From Lingula anatina (taxonomy: Eukaryota; Brachiopoda; Lingulata; Lingulida; Lingulidae), in contig NW_019775637.1 of NCBI RefSeq assembly GCF_001039355.2, positions 177,472-241,471 on the forward strand: 64,000 nt of DNA, written 5' to 3'. Below, one piece after another: positions 21,131 to 35,900 of this stretch (position 1 is the first letter of the stretch; every line of letters starts with the position of its first letter). The position numbers and the translations under genes are program-made. Under the pieces are notes generated by a model. It searched no databases. It was not told the origin of the DNA and saw nothing but the letters and a program-made list of their open reading frames with translations.

Positions 21131-24100
21131 CTATGTCCTTGGGACAAATTGCTGCAATATTTCTCTTGCCATATCAATGTTATTTTTTGCAATCAGTAAG
21201 GCTCGTATTGCGGCACTGCGTGCATGTCCCTCTCTAAGTAGTTCGTCCAGATGCTGCTCATTAAGACTTCCACAGCGGTCATCATTTTCTTTGTTACTTT
21301 CTTTTAACTTGTCTCTTCTTGCAGGAGGAATTGGATTTTCTGTTGGACTGTAATGAAACAGGAAAGTATGATAAAATGCTTATCAATAAATCAGACTGAA
21401 AGGGAATATGTTAGAGATATTATCTATATATATATATATACCTTTATTTGCAGAAAACATGGTGAATTTGCCACATTTTGGTAACTTTTGCATTCAAATT
21501 GCACCAAATACTGATGTGAAAAAATTAAAAAGCAGAGACTAGGCCATGGTTTGCTGAACACAAATAGCTTCACATCAACTGCAGACCCTAACATTCTTGA
21601 AATGCTTTGTCTACCATGGAAGGATTCTAAGTATGAAAACCAACTTCTGTATAGTCTTTTGTATAGAGTAAAAAGAACTGATATTAGACAGCTTCTTCAT
21701 TTCCAAACTTTCATGTACACCCACAGAAGTCACCCTGAGCTTCAGAGTTAACTTGACACTAACCTTTTCACTGTAGCCTATCTCCATCGTGTCAAGTAAC
21801 CTCTGACGAAAATAGTTTGACCTAGTTTATATAAGCCAATCNAGCCAATCGAATCCATGTTTCAAAATTTTTCACCAAAGTTTGGTGAAAACGCTGATTG
21901 GTTGATCGTCAATCGGCAATCCTCGGCTGATTCCGCAAGCTCCATACTAACAACATAGTTATTGTCGAGTGCGGAGACATCCGAGTAGTTCCGAGTGGTT
22001 CCGAGTGCATAACCGTACACAAAGAAAGCATGGAGTACATCGGAATTGAAACCAGAGCAGTATGATGCCCTGCATCATTATCTACTGAGGGATGATGTAT
22101 TTTGCGTGCTGCCCACAGGTTACGGCAAGTCCCTGATATTCAGCCTTATCTTTGATTGGTCCGGATTTGAACAAAGCGCGCTTTGACTCGTTCGCGTTCA
22201 TTGGCTAGATCGTTCAATGAGTCATTGAGTGCGGGCTTTAAATTTGATTGGCGGGCGGCGGGGGCACTCGAATCTGGTCAGAGGTTACTTGACACGATGG
22301 AGATAGGCTACAGTGAAAAGGTTAGTGTCAAGTTAACTCTGAAGCTCAGGGTGACAGAAGTTGATTGTCAACTAAAAATCTTATTGATATGGAGATTTGA
22401 AAATGAAGAGGTGTGGCTCAGATCTGAAGTGCAGGGTAATTTAATTATGCAAAGAGAAAGATAAGTTGTGGTTTTTGGATATTTCTGGCGATATACCTAT
22501 GATAGGAGCTGCCTTTAAATGACTGTTCCCTGGTTGGTGGTGGGGGAGGAAGGTCGTAGTCACTGGGCACATGGAAGTGACCTAGAAATATAAAATACAA
22601 AGGAACATTCTATCAGTCATGGCAATTATTATCATTCAACACTGCAATGACCTAGAAAGTGTGTAAACTAACGTACATCATATGGCACTTGACAATGAGA
22701 TACAGAGATAACAAGCATTTAAGTAAAACTGCTAATCTCAATTTTTTTCATATAAAGTTCATCACCTGTATTGTGACTGGTGTCTATGTACCTGTCAACT
22801 CACCTGTACTTTGACTGGTGTCTATGTACCTATCAACTCACCTGTATTATGACTGGTGTCTATGTACCTATCAACTCACCTGTATTGTGACTGGTGTCTA
22901 TGTACCTATCAACTCACGTGTATTGTGACTGGTGTCTATGTACCTGTCAACTCACCTGTATTATGACTGGTGTCTATGTACATGTCAACTCACCTGTAGT
23001 ATGACTGGTGTCTATGTACCTGTCAACTCACCTGTATTGTGACTTGTGTATATATACCTGTCAACTCATCTGTATTGTGACTGGTGTCTATGTACCTGTC
23101 AACTCATCTGTATTGTGACTGGTGTCTATGTACCTGTCAACTCACCTGTATAATGACTGGTGTCTATGTACCTGTCAACTCACCTGTATTGTGACTGGTG
23201 TCTTGGTCTCTATGTTGATTGGAATGTTGGTTGGCAGTACCAGGGCCCTCTGCGGAGTGCCGTTTCCTGCCGGCCTTGTCGTCGTCGTGCTGTTGTTGCC
23301 GCGGCTCCAGGTGTTCTAGGGAGTGGTGCCGCGGTATAGGGATGTCGTAGGTTAGCTCTGCATAGGGAACTAGAATATGACAGATGGATAAATATATGTT
23401 TATATGTATATATGCACACATACAGATACAATCCAAAGATAAGATGTATGCTGGTAAGTGTTGTTACATATATAATATAAAGTTGTAATGCACTGAAAGC
23501 TATGTAAAAAAATATTATTTCATCCAATACAATAAAGGTCTATTGATATTTAGTTAAAACTACATACAGTAAATAGCCTAAACATTTGTCTGAAATTAAT
23601 TCAACTGCAATGCTTTATAGTTTCTCAACTGATATGCGAAGTTTAGCAAATAAGTTATGTCACAAATTTAAATAAATAAATAAATAAATCAAAGAAAAAT
23701 TGAAATAAAATAATTTTTTTTTCTCAAGTATCTGCATTTGTCAGTTGCATCTTTGTGAGTCTGTTCTGTTGTGACAACTTGAGTGAGTATCTCTCTTTTA
23801 TCTGCTGTCAATTCACAATCATAACCACTCACCGCTAGGGTCGCCATTAACATCTGCATTATGCGCCAGTGGTGAAGTGAGTGGTGCTGTATGGGGAGCC
23901 TCCTTACGCAGTGGACTGGGAACTGGGGCCTCATAGTTAGGCACATCATCTTCGTCTTCAGGGAGCGGGGCAGGGGGTGGTCGCCTGAAGAAATAAAATA
24001 TACCATTAAGCTGAAGGTGAAGGAAATACACATGTTAAAATACGAAAAAAAAAGGTCCTAACTGTATTAAATAGCAGAGGCATTTATCCAAGATCTACAT

Positions 24101-27100
24101 TAAAGAAAATACTGCTTTATCTCTATTCAACTGAATTGTGTACAGACTTTGGAAAGAAAAAAACGGGGGGTGGGAGTGGCTTGTGACAGTTTACTTACCT
24201 TGTTGCTTTAGGTGAAGAGCCGGGGGAGTGGCGAGGGGAGGGGCCTGGTGACAGACGTCTGGGCGGGACAGGAGGCGGGAGATCTCGCCGTCGGACATGA
24301 GGAGACAAATCCTAAAAAAATTCATTTAGTGAAATCAAAAAATTGTTATTAAAAATCTTGTTTTTTAAGTACTGACAAGAGCTGTACTAATAGATATGAG
24401 CATTTTAGCTCATTACCTGCTTCTCATATTGCACATTATATCAAAGCATTAACATGTTATGAATGAAGTAATTAAATGTGGCATTATCACAGCAAAGGCT
24501 TTTGTCTTGTTAACCCCCAAAAGTGATCAAAATGTGCAGAAAAAGACTGTTACTTACAAAGGATTATCAATTTACTAGTAAGGTTATTCATTCTTAGGAC
24601 CTAGAAAATGGCATTCCCCATCAAAACATCAATAGCCATCACACTGTGTTTACCTGTTCTGCTGCGTGACCACCTGTTTTGTCTCCTAAAGTGACTAGCA
24701 ACCATTGCCCTGGGTCCTGCAGAACAAACAGAGGACTCAACTGAGAGAATCATGTGATTTATGGCATTTTGAGCTCTCAAGTCAGCAGCAAAAGAGGTAA
24801 GTTAAACTCTTTAAAGCAACAAAAGCAATGAAGCAAAAAAAGTAATCGAGACTGGGTATTAAAAAGCCCAAGGCAAGCAGGCAATTATTACATGAATGCA
24901 CCAAGTACATTTATAGAACTGTGGTAGACTATGAAAGTTGTTTTAAGTGTTATAACAACACAAATCTTCAATTGGAGGGGGTTAACCCAGTCTTATTTAC
25001 AAACTTAGTTCTATTAACAACATATGGATGTCTTTCAAGCAATATATAAAGTCTATTTCCAGATCAGCTTACTTCTGAATTCCTTCTAATTCATGAAGTA
25101 CAGCAGTGCATTAACATACAATTATTCTGTTTTATTACATTTCCTTTAAAAGCTAAACTGATAACATAAAATTTCTGAAAACAATACCAGTTTCAAATAA
25201 ATACAAACATAAAACAATCACAGATATTCATCCACATATATATAAATATGTTATTAATAAAACTTAAACACCAATACCAATCAATCACAGTACACACATC
25301 AGTAGATTTGTCAGACATAACACAACACTAAAAATGTTACAAGACTTTCTAATATTGGACTTTCTAATGTTGATATTTATACCCATGCTTGAGGAAGAGG
25401 ATATCCCCATCCCCACACAACCCATCATCTACAATATCTCAATTTTTCTGATTCTCTGTTAGTCTACAAAGTTTGTATCATTTTGAAGTAAAATTGCATA
25501 AAATATGTAATTTTCTGAAATGCAAAAAAAAAAAAAAAGCAGCCTATAAGGGAAATATGATCTCAGAAATGTTGCTGGACATGTTAAAGACAAACAAAAA
25601 TTTTTGTGGTCAAAACATGCCCTTAAACATGGACGTCTGCCATCAAGTAAACCTTTAAGCCACTTCTCTATAAGTCCACAATTCACAACAGCAGACTTAC
25701 AGATCTGCCAATCAAATATAGTGACCCACTAAAAAGCTTGTCGTTTTATTCTTGATTTCACACAGAACAGATTCCCCGAGGGGATTACTCAACAAACATT
25801 CAAGTGGGTAGGCCATATTTGATATGGGCAGATCTGTCAGTCTGCTGTTGCGGCCTTAGAAAGGAATTTGTCACAGTTGCTCATAAAAGCATGCAAAATA
25901 CACCACCTTTGAGCAGTATGAATATTACATCAATATGGCAGTCCGAGCACTTCAAAAAGCTTTCCATTGGGATTTTTTCATGCAGGCAATCAACAGCTTC
26001 AATTTTTACTCATGATCAGCAAAAAAGCTCTGTTGGACCTACAAGTGTGTGTGCGTGCACGCGTGCATGTGTGTCTATTGTCACATGAAGACCAGGTTGC
26101 ATACAGCGTCTTATATTGAATTTTCATAGACTGAGATTTTCCTATTTTTTCTTTTTAGATACATTGTTTGTCAAAAGCAAGCTGTATTCTTTTTAAAGTA
26201 ATAATAAATCACTACTCCCTGTCAAATTTGCAATGGTTGAAAATATAAGTAATGAATGGAGCATGGAGTGAAAGTATAGGGAATGAACTTTGTGAAGATA
26301 AATGTGGTTATAAAAATCTACATTTATGTATAATTTGGAACTCAATGAAGGGAGTAAATACCTGAAAAATTATTAAGGGACTTAACAGAATTTTCTAAAA
26401 TTGAATTTTTTTCAGTTGAGTTTTTGTGAAATTTGCAGAGCTGTTTCTTCTACTCTTCTCTACAGCTGACATAGTTATAAAAATTCATGGCTTGAACAGT
26501 TCTCAAGTTTCCAGATGGGAGACCAGTATTTGGTGACCTGATGATTATGTCAGATAGATTATTTCCAGTACATTAGTAAGTCTAGTTGTGAATTTGCCCA
26601 CATAAATAACAATTGTTATAACCCTGTCAATTCTTATCAGTGAAACCCACTGAAAGTTCAACTAAGACCATGCAAACATCCACTACAGACAACTGTCTTT
26701 TAATTATATGTAAAATGTTATAATTCCATAGTAATAGTAACTGAACAGCTGTTATCTACAAACACAGACACGTAAACTGTGCTAAGCTGCATCTACAAAA
26801 GCTACACCACAAAAAGTGAGAAAATAAAAATCATTTGTATTTTTTACCTTCATCTGTAAGCAAAAAAGAAGACCAAGATAAGGTTAGAATATTTCTTAAA
26901 ACAGTCAAAGCAGGGCAATGGTTGGTTTAGATCAATGTTTCTCAGGAACAAACACATTTTTTACATAATCAATGTTATTGTGCTCTTTTCAAAAACATGA
27001 GAGTTGACCTTATACATTTTGATGCCAGAGAAATTAGACAGGGTTAGCCAAATTATTATACCTTTAATTTTAGTATTTTTTTTATTAGAGAGAAGATCAA

Positions 27101-28425
27101 CCACTGAAATGTACACTAACACTACAATTCACAAATATATTTATATCTGAGAAACAACAATCTTTGAATTGAGAAATCTGATTATATTCAAGCTTTGTCA
27201 TGCTTATCTGTGCCTCTAGAAGAAAAATCAGTCAGAAAAAAAAACAATCTATTCTGAAGTACATAAATTTGCAAAAAATCAGCACATTAACATTTAATCT
27301 AAAACATTTCCAGTCAAAAACACATTCAACTAAAATAACCAAATGCAATACAAACAGCCTACAATCAATTCTAACAACTGAAGTTTAGCATCAAACAACA
27401 CATTAACTATGACAGTGGTGTCAGTATCTTTTTTGTCTCAGAACGTTGGCTGTCCCACAGTGTGCAGGGTTCTAGGTATAATAACACAGTTCAAAAGGGG
27501 ACAAACAGAGTGACAGCAATTCATGAACCAGATAATTCAGCACTTAATGAGATCATATGCCCCTTAGGAAAAGTGCTCAGATGAAATTTCAGTGTCAGCA
27601 ATAAAGTTGTAAGTAGAAAAATAATAAATAAATATAACAAAAAACAAACCAATCAAACAAATAGATCCAAAGCTCGATTCTTAAGGGGGGAGGGGGGTCA
27701 AAATCAAAAGCCACGAGGGGGAAACACTGCTTTATCTCCCTAAAAATGTTCTGCATGCATACATAACTGAAAAACAATGCTGGCATTGTTTCCCTCTATC
27801 ACTTTTTCTCCACTCCATCAACCCCAAGGTAAAAATTCAAATCAGCCACTAACACCAACTCTGAATGACCTTTACCTCAAATGTAGAATTTTGATCATCG
27901 TCCGAGTGCTCAGAGGGTGACAGACCTCCCGTCCCCTTCTTCTCCTTGTCTCGTAGCTTGCTGACAGTTTTGGGGTCAAAGGGGTCCACGACCACGCTCT
28001 CCGTCCCTTTGATCTCCGTCCTGCAGAAAGGGCAGCTCTGTCCGTCCTTGTCCTGGCATAGGGAAATAAAGATATCGAAATTGATGTCCAACACTGATAT
28101 TGAAGTGAAACAGGTTTTTCACTTTCTGTTACATCTCGAGTGATACATATTAATTTTTTTCTTAGATGACTAAACATATTTTCACGCCCTGTTTAGTCTA
28201 CTAAAAATTATTTACTTTTACTATCAACAATGATATTATTTTAATTTAGTAATTATTTTTGTTATCCAACATAACTTCATGAAATCATTAATAAATGAAA
28301 AATATCTTTAAATCAACATATTTTTTGCTTAAATCAAAAGACTTTTTTCCACTACATAAATGATGAATGGAAAAAAAGATCACTTCTTATTTTTAAGATA
28401 AATATATTGTAATTCTTGTAAAAAA

Positions 28426-28488
<63 letters not shown>

Positions 28489-28833
28489 ATACAAAACACA
28501 TCAGTAAAGTCGCCCCACTGACCTGCCAAGCATTAAGACAAGGTGTACACAGCAAATGGCCACACGGTTCTATCCTAATATCTTTGTCGTTCTCGGCACA
28601 AATCTTACACAGCTGGAACGTGGAGCCCATCTCGCAGTACAGCTCGTACTGCTCCTGCGTCACCTGCACGTGGTCCTCCTCAAGGTCGTTTACAAGGTAA
28701 CTGAGGTCAGGATTGATATTCCGGCCGTCGGGATATAGGTAACTGGAACAGTAAGACTTAGTATGATTGTGAGGGTCATAAACACGTTGGCATGAAAGTT
28801 AGGGCAATTAACTCTCTGAAAATAGTTGTCCTC

Positions 28834-28864
<31 letters not shown>

Positions 28865-29850
28865 TTTCTCGAAATAATAACAAGTGATCTGTGATGGTCC
28901 TTGTGGAGTTAATGTGTATAAGCTAGGTCGACAAATTTCATTCTGGTTGGTCCCCTACACCAATATTTGACCTTATGTAATTTTGTGTACTGTAACAGGC
29001 CCTTGAGTTGCCTGTAATGAATACCCAAGTACTTACAATCCCTCACGTTGTCCATCTAGTAGCGCCTGGCACAGGGACTTATTCTGAGGGATGGTCTGAA
29101 GGATCTGACCGTCTGTGGTAACATAGCCAATTGCCCACTGGCCTAGCCTTGTACAGCTCAGGCGAAACACATAGCTGGAATATAGAGGGAGTAGGATTTG
29201 TTATATATATATATATATATGATTGGAATACAAGAGAGTGGGAATTGTTATACAAAACATTTAGTTTGAAAACAGATTACTGATATAGTTACATATTTAA
29301 GTTCAATTCCTGAGTTCAAAAAATGAGAAAAAAATCAAATTGGGTCTAAAACTCTTATATCCTGAAAGATGGGCCAAGCATGACTTGACTGCAATTCAAT
29401 ATCTTAGTATTTATAACTCCAAACATGCACGATCACAACTGAAATCATAGCACAGTGACAAAGTTTTCATCCTCATTTCCAAAGTGGGTGTAAAAGACGC
29501 TCAGGGGTGAAAACAAATGATTCATGTAGTTTACTGTCCAGGGTTCTACTCATGAGGTATTTCAATTTCATTGACAAACATTTCCTATCTGACTAAATTG
29601 GGTGTGAAACATGCATGCTAGTGTAAAATAAGTAACTGCATTTACAACACATACCTTCCTGGTTTGGTAATGTATTTATGAAGTCGTGCTTTGACTTCGT
29701 CATACGTCAGAAACGCCACGTAGCCAGGGTGGGTCACCGCCAGAACGTTCCAGTTCCTCAGCAAATTACCCCAGGGTTGAAATAGTCTGAAAAAATCAAC
29801 ATATTCATATAAATTCAAATTATCTGTTTTATAAATAATAAAACTGCTGA

Positions 29851-29910
<60 letters not shown>

Positions 29911-32900
29911 TTATTTATTTGTATTAGCCTTTTTATATAATATTCCATTTATATTGTACATAATTCACATTTCTGTGATGCATATGCTTAAAACAACTTC
30001 AACAAAATAAAATGTATTTTCTTTAAAAAACATGACTTAACCATTATTATATTGATAGCCTCATCATACACAATACACCTAACATCAAGACAGAATTTTC
30101 TTGGAAACAAGTCAAATTTAAGTCTTTGAAATAAAGTAGTGAAAGTATCAATCATGGACTAATATTAAAAATACATCATATTTTGATGCGGGTCTTCTAA
30201 ACGGAGATAAGTGGTACTTGTTCACCATACTCACCTGGCAAAAACATCAAACTCAAACACAGAAATAAAGTCATTACAACTCAAATCAATGGTGGACTTC
30301 AGGGCCAGAGCTTCCAGGGAAGAATTGATTGTGTGGACCTCGTTAATAGACTGTCGGAACAGTTTCCATGATACCACCGGCCTGGAAAAATACGAACAAG
30401 AATGAATGTAATGAGCCCAATTAATGCTACTAGTAGTAAGACTGTATTCCCATACACACTATTGGTGTGCGTAGATTGACCCAACTCGTTAAGTGCAATC
30501 AGCTTATCTTAATGACACTCCTCCTCTTGTTTCCAACATGCTCACATAATCATAATGTGGCTTTTCTGTATTCTACTTACTAGTAATACCAGGAGGAAGC
30601 ATGTCATTTTGTTTTAAAAGCTGATTGCAGTCAGGGAGAGTCCCCTTCACAAATGGAAATGTTTTATGGTGTAAAACGTCTTTGTGTAAGTGCAGAGATA
30701 GGTTGAGAAATCAGTCCTGAGTATGTGAAAATTATTTTTATTTTTCTTAAACAACCCCCTCCCCAGTCTCTCTCTCATATACACACGTGCGCACGCACAC
30801 ACACAAACACACACGTGCACACACCTCCAACCACACACAAACACATAATCATCTTAAACCCAATGCACTCAATATAGATAGGAAAAGAGGTAAAGAGGTA
30901 AAAAATGAGGTTAATGGATTTGAAAGTTGTCACAGAGGTAAATCATAATGTGAAAAGACCTACACGATAAAATATCAAAATACTTTCACAGCCTCTGCAA
31001 TTACTACAATGACATGATATGCCACAACTAGCAACAATGGGCTTTAAAATCATTATGGTCCAAGTGATGTATAAGTGTCATTACAGAAAAGGGAACTAAT
31101 CAGGAAATGAAAAGGAAGAACTGGGTAATGTCAGGATCAGATTTCTATACTGCATGAAAATAAACAGTCAGAACAGAACTATCTAAAAATGTAACAAGGG
31201 GACTATTAATAAAAACGTCTCCATCGATACTGATACGATCATATGATTAAATGGCCATGGTGATATGTGATCTAGACACTGGTGTTTGCAATGATGTTTT
31301 TGGGGTGTCACAAGTTACTAAATTTAACGTGAGCTAAAAGCTTTATGTCACGTTTGGATGATAAACAAAATCATGTCAATATGACATTCATGACCATTTT
31401 TAAGGGCTAATACTGTATTTATAAACGTTGTTATGTAAAGGGGGGGGGGGGGAAGTAGACAGAGCAAATCCTCCCTCCAACAATCACTTTGAATTTAACT
31501 GCATTTTAGTGTTCCATCAGAACTCCTAAAGCACCCCGCACACGGTAAGCAATTGGCGCGTGCCACTTGTGCTGCGCTAGATGCTCGGGCTCCTCAGCTC
31601 CCCGCAAACGATGCGCTCTTTGCTCAGCAGAGATGCCTCCCGGCCTGCCCCTTTCGGACGCACCGCAAACTGTGGGATCATGTGATTAAGGAAACATTAC
31701 ATATTTATTTTTTTTCTGAAAGTAATGGCAAATGGTGACCACGTTAATCAATCTGACTAACTATAACTGTGTACATTTTTGTTTACTTCGCTGGGGGCTG
31801 CCATTTTTCTTTGTTTCCGGCTACTGGCACATGCGCATTGTTAGCATGGCGTGAGCATTCGGCGCTTGCACCCCGCACACGCTGAGACATTTGCCTCAAG
31901 AGACCAAAAAAATCAAACACGTGAGAAATTTTGCTCAGCCGCGCGAGAGGCAAATATCTCACCAAAATACCCCCGCACACGATGAGAAAACGGCGCAGCG
32001 CAAGTGGCGCGCGCCAAATGCTCACCGTGTGCGGGCCCCTTAACCCATTCCACATTAATGCTGGCTCCATGATTGACCAAATACTGTTATTTTAAATGGA
32101 AGCTGAGACAGTAAAACTCTTTTAAGGCTTTAAATTGTCCAGTAACTGCTAGTGCTGCTTGTTGCTCTAGACCAGAAGACTTCTTAACCCTTAGTAGCCC
32201 AAAATAACAAAAGACTACTAGTAATAAAAATGTTTTTTGGCACAGACTGCTACGAGTAACCTAACAAACAAACATAGTATACATAGATACATACTACATA
32301 CGTCAGCCCGCTAACAACATGACGTAAATACTTTCTTAACACTTACAAATTGTGCAAATTTTCCTTAAACGAAACAAATTAACACATATCAATTAAGGAT
32401 ATTTAATGACATTTTATTCCGTCATTTCCCTGTCACTTTCCCCCCACTCCACCTCCTCATCCTTGACAACAAATGAAAGCAAAACGAAGAAAAAAAAAGT
32501 TGAGAGAATAAATTAACACCTAGTACTGTATAACACGTCAGCCAGAGGCCACCATAAGCCATGCATTTTTCTTTTTTTTTTCAAGTCAAGCTGAGCCCAC
32601 CTTTCTCAATACATCATAAATGGCAAGAGTAAAATGGGTATCTGGAGCCAGTTCATACCCAAACTCCTCCACATATGCCCACACGCACACACACACCATC
32701 CTACACACATGCCCACCCATCCACGTATACATCCTCACACACACACACGTGCATGTGCATATACCCACCAACCCACTTACACACATGCCCATCCATCCAC
32801 ACATACACACACACACAGACACACACACACACACACACGCACACACACACATGCACATACCATCTAAAACATGTCTAATCTTTTATACCAATATTCTGGA

Positions 32901-35900
32901 CTATTTTAGAAATGCATTTCTGGTTATAATAAAGGTGAAATATTTCATCTGGTTGAAGTGCTACTTATTATCTTGGGTTGAGATACACTGACATCTAAGT
33001 CCAATTTTCAAAGCATTTTTTTTTATCTAAAGCAGCTTTCTGGTTACTATGAACCCACCAAAGGCACAAATCTTTTCCTTTTCTGACCCTGCCTACTTCT
33101 ACTGCTCCAGAGATAAGCGTTATGTCCTTCAACACAGTCTGAGACCCCAATTTGATTTAGATGGGTCAGAGTAAGTTAGGCAGACTCATTTAAAGTGGGA
33201 ACACGGCTTCATAGGTACTCCACAACAAATACTCCATCTTATAACCTAGAGTCCTGAGGATAGGAAATGTCTTGATCTACACTGATAAGATAGAGAAATC
33301 AAATCCTCTCACCAGCCACAGAATTGACAGGCAATATATCCATATTCTAGATATTGAACACTAACTGAAGATAATACTATGGAAAAACTATTGCTACTAG
33401 AAAACAGACTGTGGCAACTGTGCAACAGGGTAAACTAAAACTGGGAGATAAGGGACATTTTCCTGGAATGTGTTGCAACCATGAATACGATTGTTTGTTT
33501 GGTATCTAAAAATTTTAACTGTCTATCCTCCTGAAACTGATCTGAGAAAACACCCTTAATACTGTGGCTTTACTCATTCAAACTACAAAACAACCGAGAC
33601 CAAAAAATTGTACTCATTAATTAAGTTTAAAAACTTGAATATGTCCCTTTCGAAATATTGCATGAAATCCTCTGTATCTGTAATTCAGTGCACAATTTAG
33701 ATACTAGTAGCAGTATACAGTATAGAATCTATGAATGTACTTGTAATCATAGTTAATGCCTAATTTAAGTACATCATCACTGTTATGACAGGAAAAATGA
33801 ACCCCCAGTGACAGATTTAACTTTGTAATGAGTGGAGCATCCTGTAATTAAGCAGCATTACTTGGAAATACAGATCAGTTTACATGAGCTGGTTTCCAGA
33901 AAGGAAGTTGTTTATGCTGTCCCCTCTGTGACATCTCTAAGACACCAGTAACATACTAGTACTAGAGGTCTCAACCTGACCGTTTTGAACAAAATACAAA
34001 ATCTTATATCTCTTTTCAGAATTTTAAGAAAAAAAGTTCTGTAAACAAAAACAAACAAACAAACAAAAAATATGATTCCTATTTTTTGTTTCATTAAAAA
34101 GAACTGTAATATCATTTTATTTCTCTTTTCCTGCTTATAAACTATGACTAGTAAATATAAGAGTCTAATAAGACTGCCAAATCACATTACCACTCATGTG
34201 TTGACCCAAATATTGTACAAATTTGTTACATATACAACTATAATTTAATGCTAATTAATTAATTAATTAATCCAAAGAGAACTGAGCTGCACTGGCAGAG
34301 ATTTGTGATCCCTCCAAGTACTTTTCTAGTTATACTGCTACTTTTATTCTCAGAAGGGAGGGTGTGGGGGGCAGGGCACGGGGGGGGGGGATCGGAAGCG
34401 CCTGATTGCACGTCATGATGGGTCCACAGAGTAATTTGCCCATCATCCCTCCCACCTCTGGTTCGTATAACAGAAACGTCACCAAGCAGTGGGCTGCCAT
34501 CAAGTGCCTCTTTCCTGTGGTTAAACCTGAAAGTGGCCAGAGACACCCACACTGTGGATATCCTCCTCAATGCTGTTTCCTCTGCTGGCAAATCTTCCCT
34601 ACCTGGTACTACCAATAATGGTGGTGCAATTATTTTGTATGATTTCCCTTTACAGGATGTCTCCTCGATTAAGCTTAGGACTAGTTCATTCAGCGCAGCA
34701 ATCATCATCAATTTTTTACAGGGGGTTTCAAAGGTAGATTAATTATTCCCCTACAGAAACTCCGATGCAGGGAAACTTGAGAGCTGCATTTATCGTTGCA
34801 GTTTGTCTTCATTTTTACTCATTTTTTTGCACGGCGTATTGTAGATCAGTAGTTGTAGATCAATACAGCTGTGTGTAATGGGTTTATGCCACATGGAAGG
34901 TCTTTGGCTACATTTCAGTTTAACATATCACTTAGATTTGAAGTTTTATCTGGAATTCTCAAACCAATTTTTAAACATAACATCAGTTTATTCTATGTTT
35001 ACTGCACGATTTAACTCACTGCACATTGGTAAGCTGCTCAAAGTTGCAAAAGGCAGAATGTAGACATTTTCATAAAAACCAAATAAACCACAACAAAGTT
35101 TACATTAGCTTTCCAGGAACATGTAGACAGTTTACAATGTGCTGATCAACATGACCCAGTGGAGCAGCTTATCTCTCCCATCAGACACACTAATCAAACC
35201 ACAAATGACAGTCAGACTCATACCAATCCTAATCATCCTACAGTAAAAAAAAAGCACCAGGCTTTTCAGAGGAGCTGGAATGCAGGTCAACCCAGCTCCA
35301 TCTAACCAAACATTGTAATACCAGTTGGTTTAGTTTTAATGCCAGACAGCACCCCCTTTTTTTTTAGGGGGGGATCTTTTAAATAGCTTATCTGTGCACA
35401 ACAGTTTCATTGTATGTATTGTACGTGGTCTGTATTTTTCGAATTAAAAATTGCATACATGTAGTCCTTCTACGTGGCCTTCTTCACTCTTTTATACAGT
35501 TATCAAAACAGTTCGAATAGCTGTGATATCTTATGCAACAGGCCAACAAAATGGGGATTTTTATCTTTTGAAATTGTACATACTAAATAAGTCAGATTTC
35601 ATCAAGTATAAATACTTTACCCATTTAATCTGTTTTGTCTGCTGAAATTTCTTTTAAAGTTATCATTAAAGCTCTGTCTGGTTTGGTGCTGGGGGGGGGG
35701 GGTAACAGGAGCTCCAGGCGATGTTGATATTTCTGCCCCCCCCCCCCTTCTCTCCCTCTCTCTCTCTCGTGAATCCCATCCTTAGATCTGAGATCAATTT
35801 TTACGGGATTGATGACGGCAATAGCCAAAATAACCAGAAAATAACTTTCTCAATTGCCCATTTTAAAAATCTTTAACACATCACACTGATTCAAAGCAAA

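Larger units (their letters stand above)
24717..27875. other. Large CBL intron(s) after the RING exon
   Basis: Apart from a candidate 6-nt exon and one inverted repeat, the 3.2 kb between RING-tail and tail exons is AT-rich, with only short frames. No other CBL exon was recognised. Confidence 0.5.

Noticed and set aside
22763-23204. Regular repeats resembling a CRISPR array
   Set aside because: Units are contiguous with no unique spacers, and the locus is an animal intron; it is a minisatellite.
32586-32991. Overlapping His/Thr- and Cys/Val-rich frames on both strands
   Set aside because: They lie over a CA-rich low-complexity tract and have no splice or family support.
34259-34742. 150-codon minus-strand frame and overlapping plus-strand frames
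   Set aside because: No family resemblance, frames on both strands, and it lies inside a CBL intron; probably an old repeat.
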